Positions 62,863 through 64,000 of a stretch of 64,000 bases of DNA are shown here, piece after piece; within the stretch, counting starts at the first letter, position 1, and every line of letters begins with the position of its first letter. This DNA is from Massospora cicadina (lineage: Eukaryota > Entomophthoromycota > Entomophthoromycetes > Entomophthorales > Entomophthoraceae): NCBI GenBank assembly GCA_022478985.1, contig JAKSZP010000008.1, positions 1 to 64,000 on the forward strand, written 5' to 3'. The notes beneath the pieces were generated by a model that made no database searches, was not told the DNA's origin, and saw nothing but the letters and a program-made list of their open reading frames with translations. A program made the position numbers and the translations under genes.

Positions 62863-64000
62863 TTGAGATTTATATCCTCAGCTTTACTACCCTCAGGAGA
62901 GCTGGCTTTGGGAATTTTACGCTATCTCCCAAGTTTTATCCATACAGCTATACACCACATCCTACAAATAGTTGGTATACATCACCATGAAGTAGCTCTC
63001 CAATTAGGGCTCAACCAAACCCTGCATTCAAATTTTTTGATTACTATAAATTCTGCCTCCTCCTTAGTTCATGACAGCTTGAAAGCAATTTTAATAATTG
63101 CGAAAACTTAGAAGGCGTGCAGCCAACTTTCTATGTTAGATAGTAGAATCTCGGGGCACCTTGAGGATCAGCTTTGTCAAACTATATAACTTCTTTATTC
63201 CACTTGGAGCCAACAACTCAATCTGATTAATGAAATCATTCATTTGTTTAGAAACATTAACAGGAGTTACCCTCCCAAAAATAGCGCCCCTGGGACTGAG
63301 GGGACTGTGGAGCCAAGAATGCAAGAGGGACCAGAAGGCCCCAGAGGTCCTGAAGGACTCAAAGGTCTCCAAGGATACCAAGGGCCATCCATTTTCTTGG
63401 TAAACACTCCTGACGATCCTAACAGCTCCTGGAAGTAAGACGTCCTGACAGAGCTCGAATCTTTATGATCCCAAAGAAATGTGGCTCAAGGACATAAGCT
63501 TTGCTTAGACAGAGCTCCCATTGATCCCAGAGTTTAGATAAATGCTTTTTCAGATGATATGGATAACTTCACCTCATCTGCCAAGTTCACTGATAGCTGC
63601 ATTTAACAGTTTGAGAAAACCTGCCGAGGTTTCAAAACTCAGTTAATTGACTGTGAATATATGCTGCTCCTACAACGTACCAAATTTTAAGCATTGAAGG
63701 AGCAAGTTTCCTTAAGGCTCTGTTTCTCTCTAATTAGCCATTGGGATGAAGTTCAGTAGGACCTGTAAGGATTGAGTTAGCGCTTGGAATACCAGGCCCC
63801 ACATTACTATGCAGAAAATGAGATTTCTGAGCCTTCTGTTATCCCTGCTGTCTATACTCTTTTCACTCCCATTGTAACTAACTTTAAGCCTAGAGAAAGT
63901 AGTGAACACTACGGGAAAGAAAAATATCTCCTTTATGTACGATTATGAGAGCTCAGTGTGGGGCCACAATTTATCAAATTGAAGTACATCTACTCCTATC
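62863..64000 (+). pseudogene. gag of second family-A element, with Gly-X-Y run
   Basis: 'HHILQIVGIHHHEVALQLGL' (about 62,950-63,010) matches A. The frame 63,244-63,438 holds seven unbroken Gly-X-Y triplets at 63,328-63,390 (GPE GPR GPE GLK GLQ GYQ GPS). 'DNFTSSAKFTDSCI' (about 63,563-63,604) matches A 'DNFSAFTKLTDSRI', and 63,785-63,890 reads 'LEYQAPHYYAENEISEPSVI' then 'LFTPIVTNFKP', matching A. Stops at 63,605, 63,689 and elsewhere. The window ends inside the capsid region. Confidence 0.75.

Larger units (their letters stand above)
62042..64000 (+). mobile_element. Second family-A Ty3/gypsy element, cut by the window end
   Basis: LTR (62,042-62,525), primer site and gag up to the capsid segment, colinear with element A and clearly diverged from it. 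pol would lie beyond the window. Confidence 0.8.

Noticed and set aside
1..64000. Bacterial or phage features: operons, CRISPR arrays, ribosome binding sites
   Set aside because: No direct-repeat/spacer array, no dense same-strand gene run, and all recognisable proteins are eukaryotic retroelement types.
1..64000. A host (non-transposon) gene anywhere in the window
   Set aside because: No open frame outside retroelements has a recognisable cellular domain or convincing intron-exon structure.

Overview
This 64-kb window is a graveyard of nested retrotransposons from a eukaryotic nuclear genome. I see no host gene, no tRNA or rRNA gene, and nothing bacterial. Every recognisable protein piece is a retroelement piece: Ty3/gypsy gag, aspartic protease, reverse transcriptase (RT), RNase H and DDE integrase, or LINE ORF1 (RRM-like fold plus CCHC knuckle) and LINE ORF2 (endonuclease, RT, C-terminal zinc finger). 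The AT-rich, repeat-swollen context and the many in-frame stops that one C>T or G>A change would explain fit a large, transposon-rich fungal genome (early-diverging fungus or rust). That is inference; nothing here fixes the species.

Left pile (about 2.8-37 kb). A degraded minus-strand Ty3/gypsy element (integrase at 2.8-3.5 kb, RT/RNase H at 33-34.8 kb) is split by element B (3,619-32,968, plus strand). B is split by an apparently solo LTR of family C (5,095-30,484, minus). That LTR is split twice: by full-length Ty3/gypsy element A (5,827-14,107) and by element D (14,483-30,461). D's 3' LTR is split by element E (20,085-30,082), and E's 3' LTR is split by a full-length LINE (LINE-1, 24,216-29,439). 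Resuming LTR halves and target-site duplications (TSDs) support most joints.

Middle (34.8-43.1 kb). A minus-strand family-C Ty3/gypsy element with 5' LTR, primer-binding site, gag, protease, RT, RNase H and integrase; a second C LTR lies at 34.8-35.9 kb.

Right pile (44.9-61.7 kb). Minus-strand Ty3/gypsy element G is interrupted by three non-LTR elements: LINE-2 (45,931-51,180, minus, GC-rich, 19-bp TSD), an ORF1-only 'half-LINE' (about 52,660-54,610, plus), and 5'-truncated LINE-3 (about 58,380-60,400, plus). A second half-LINE lies at the left edge (1-1,835). A second family-A element starts at 62,042 and runs off the right edge.

Points of most interest: (1) a half-LINE family with LINE-like 5' and 3' ends but only an ORF1-type protein; (2) element E, which keeps LTRs, primer site, polypurine tract, gag and protease but has no polymerase or integrase; (3) collagen-like Gly-X-Y runs inside family-A gag; (4) elements B and D, whose internal coding-like sequence is not recognisable as pol; (5) conserved islands and TGAGTC-type repeats in the D and E LTRs. 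Autonomous partners (LINEs for half-LINEs, A/C/G-type elements for E) lie in the same window.
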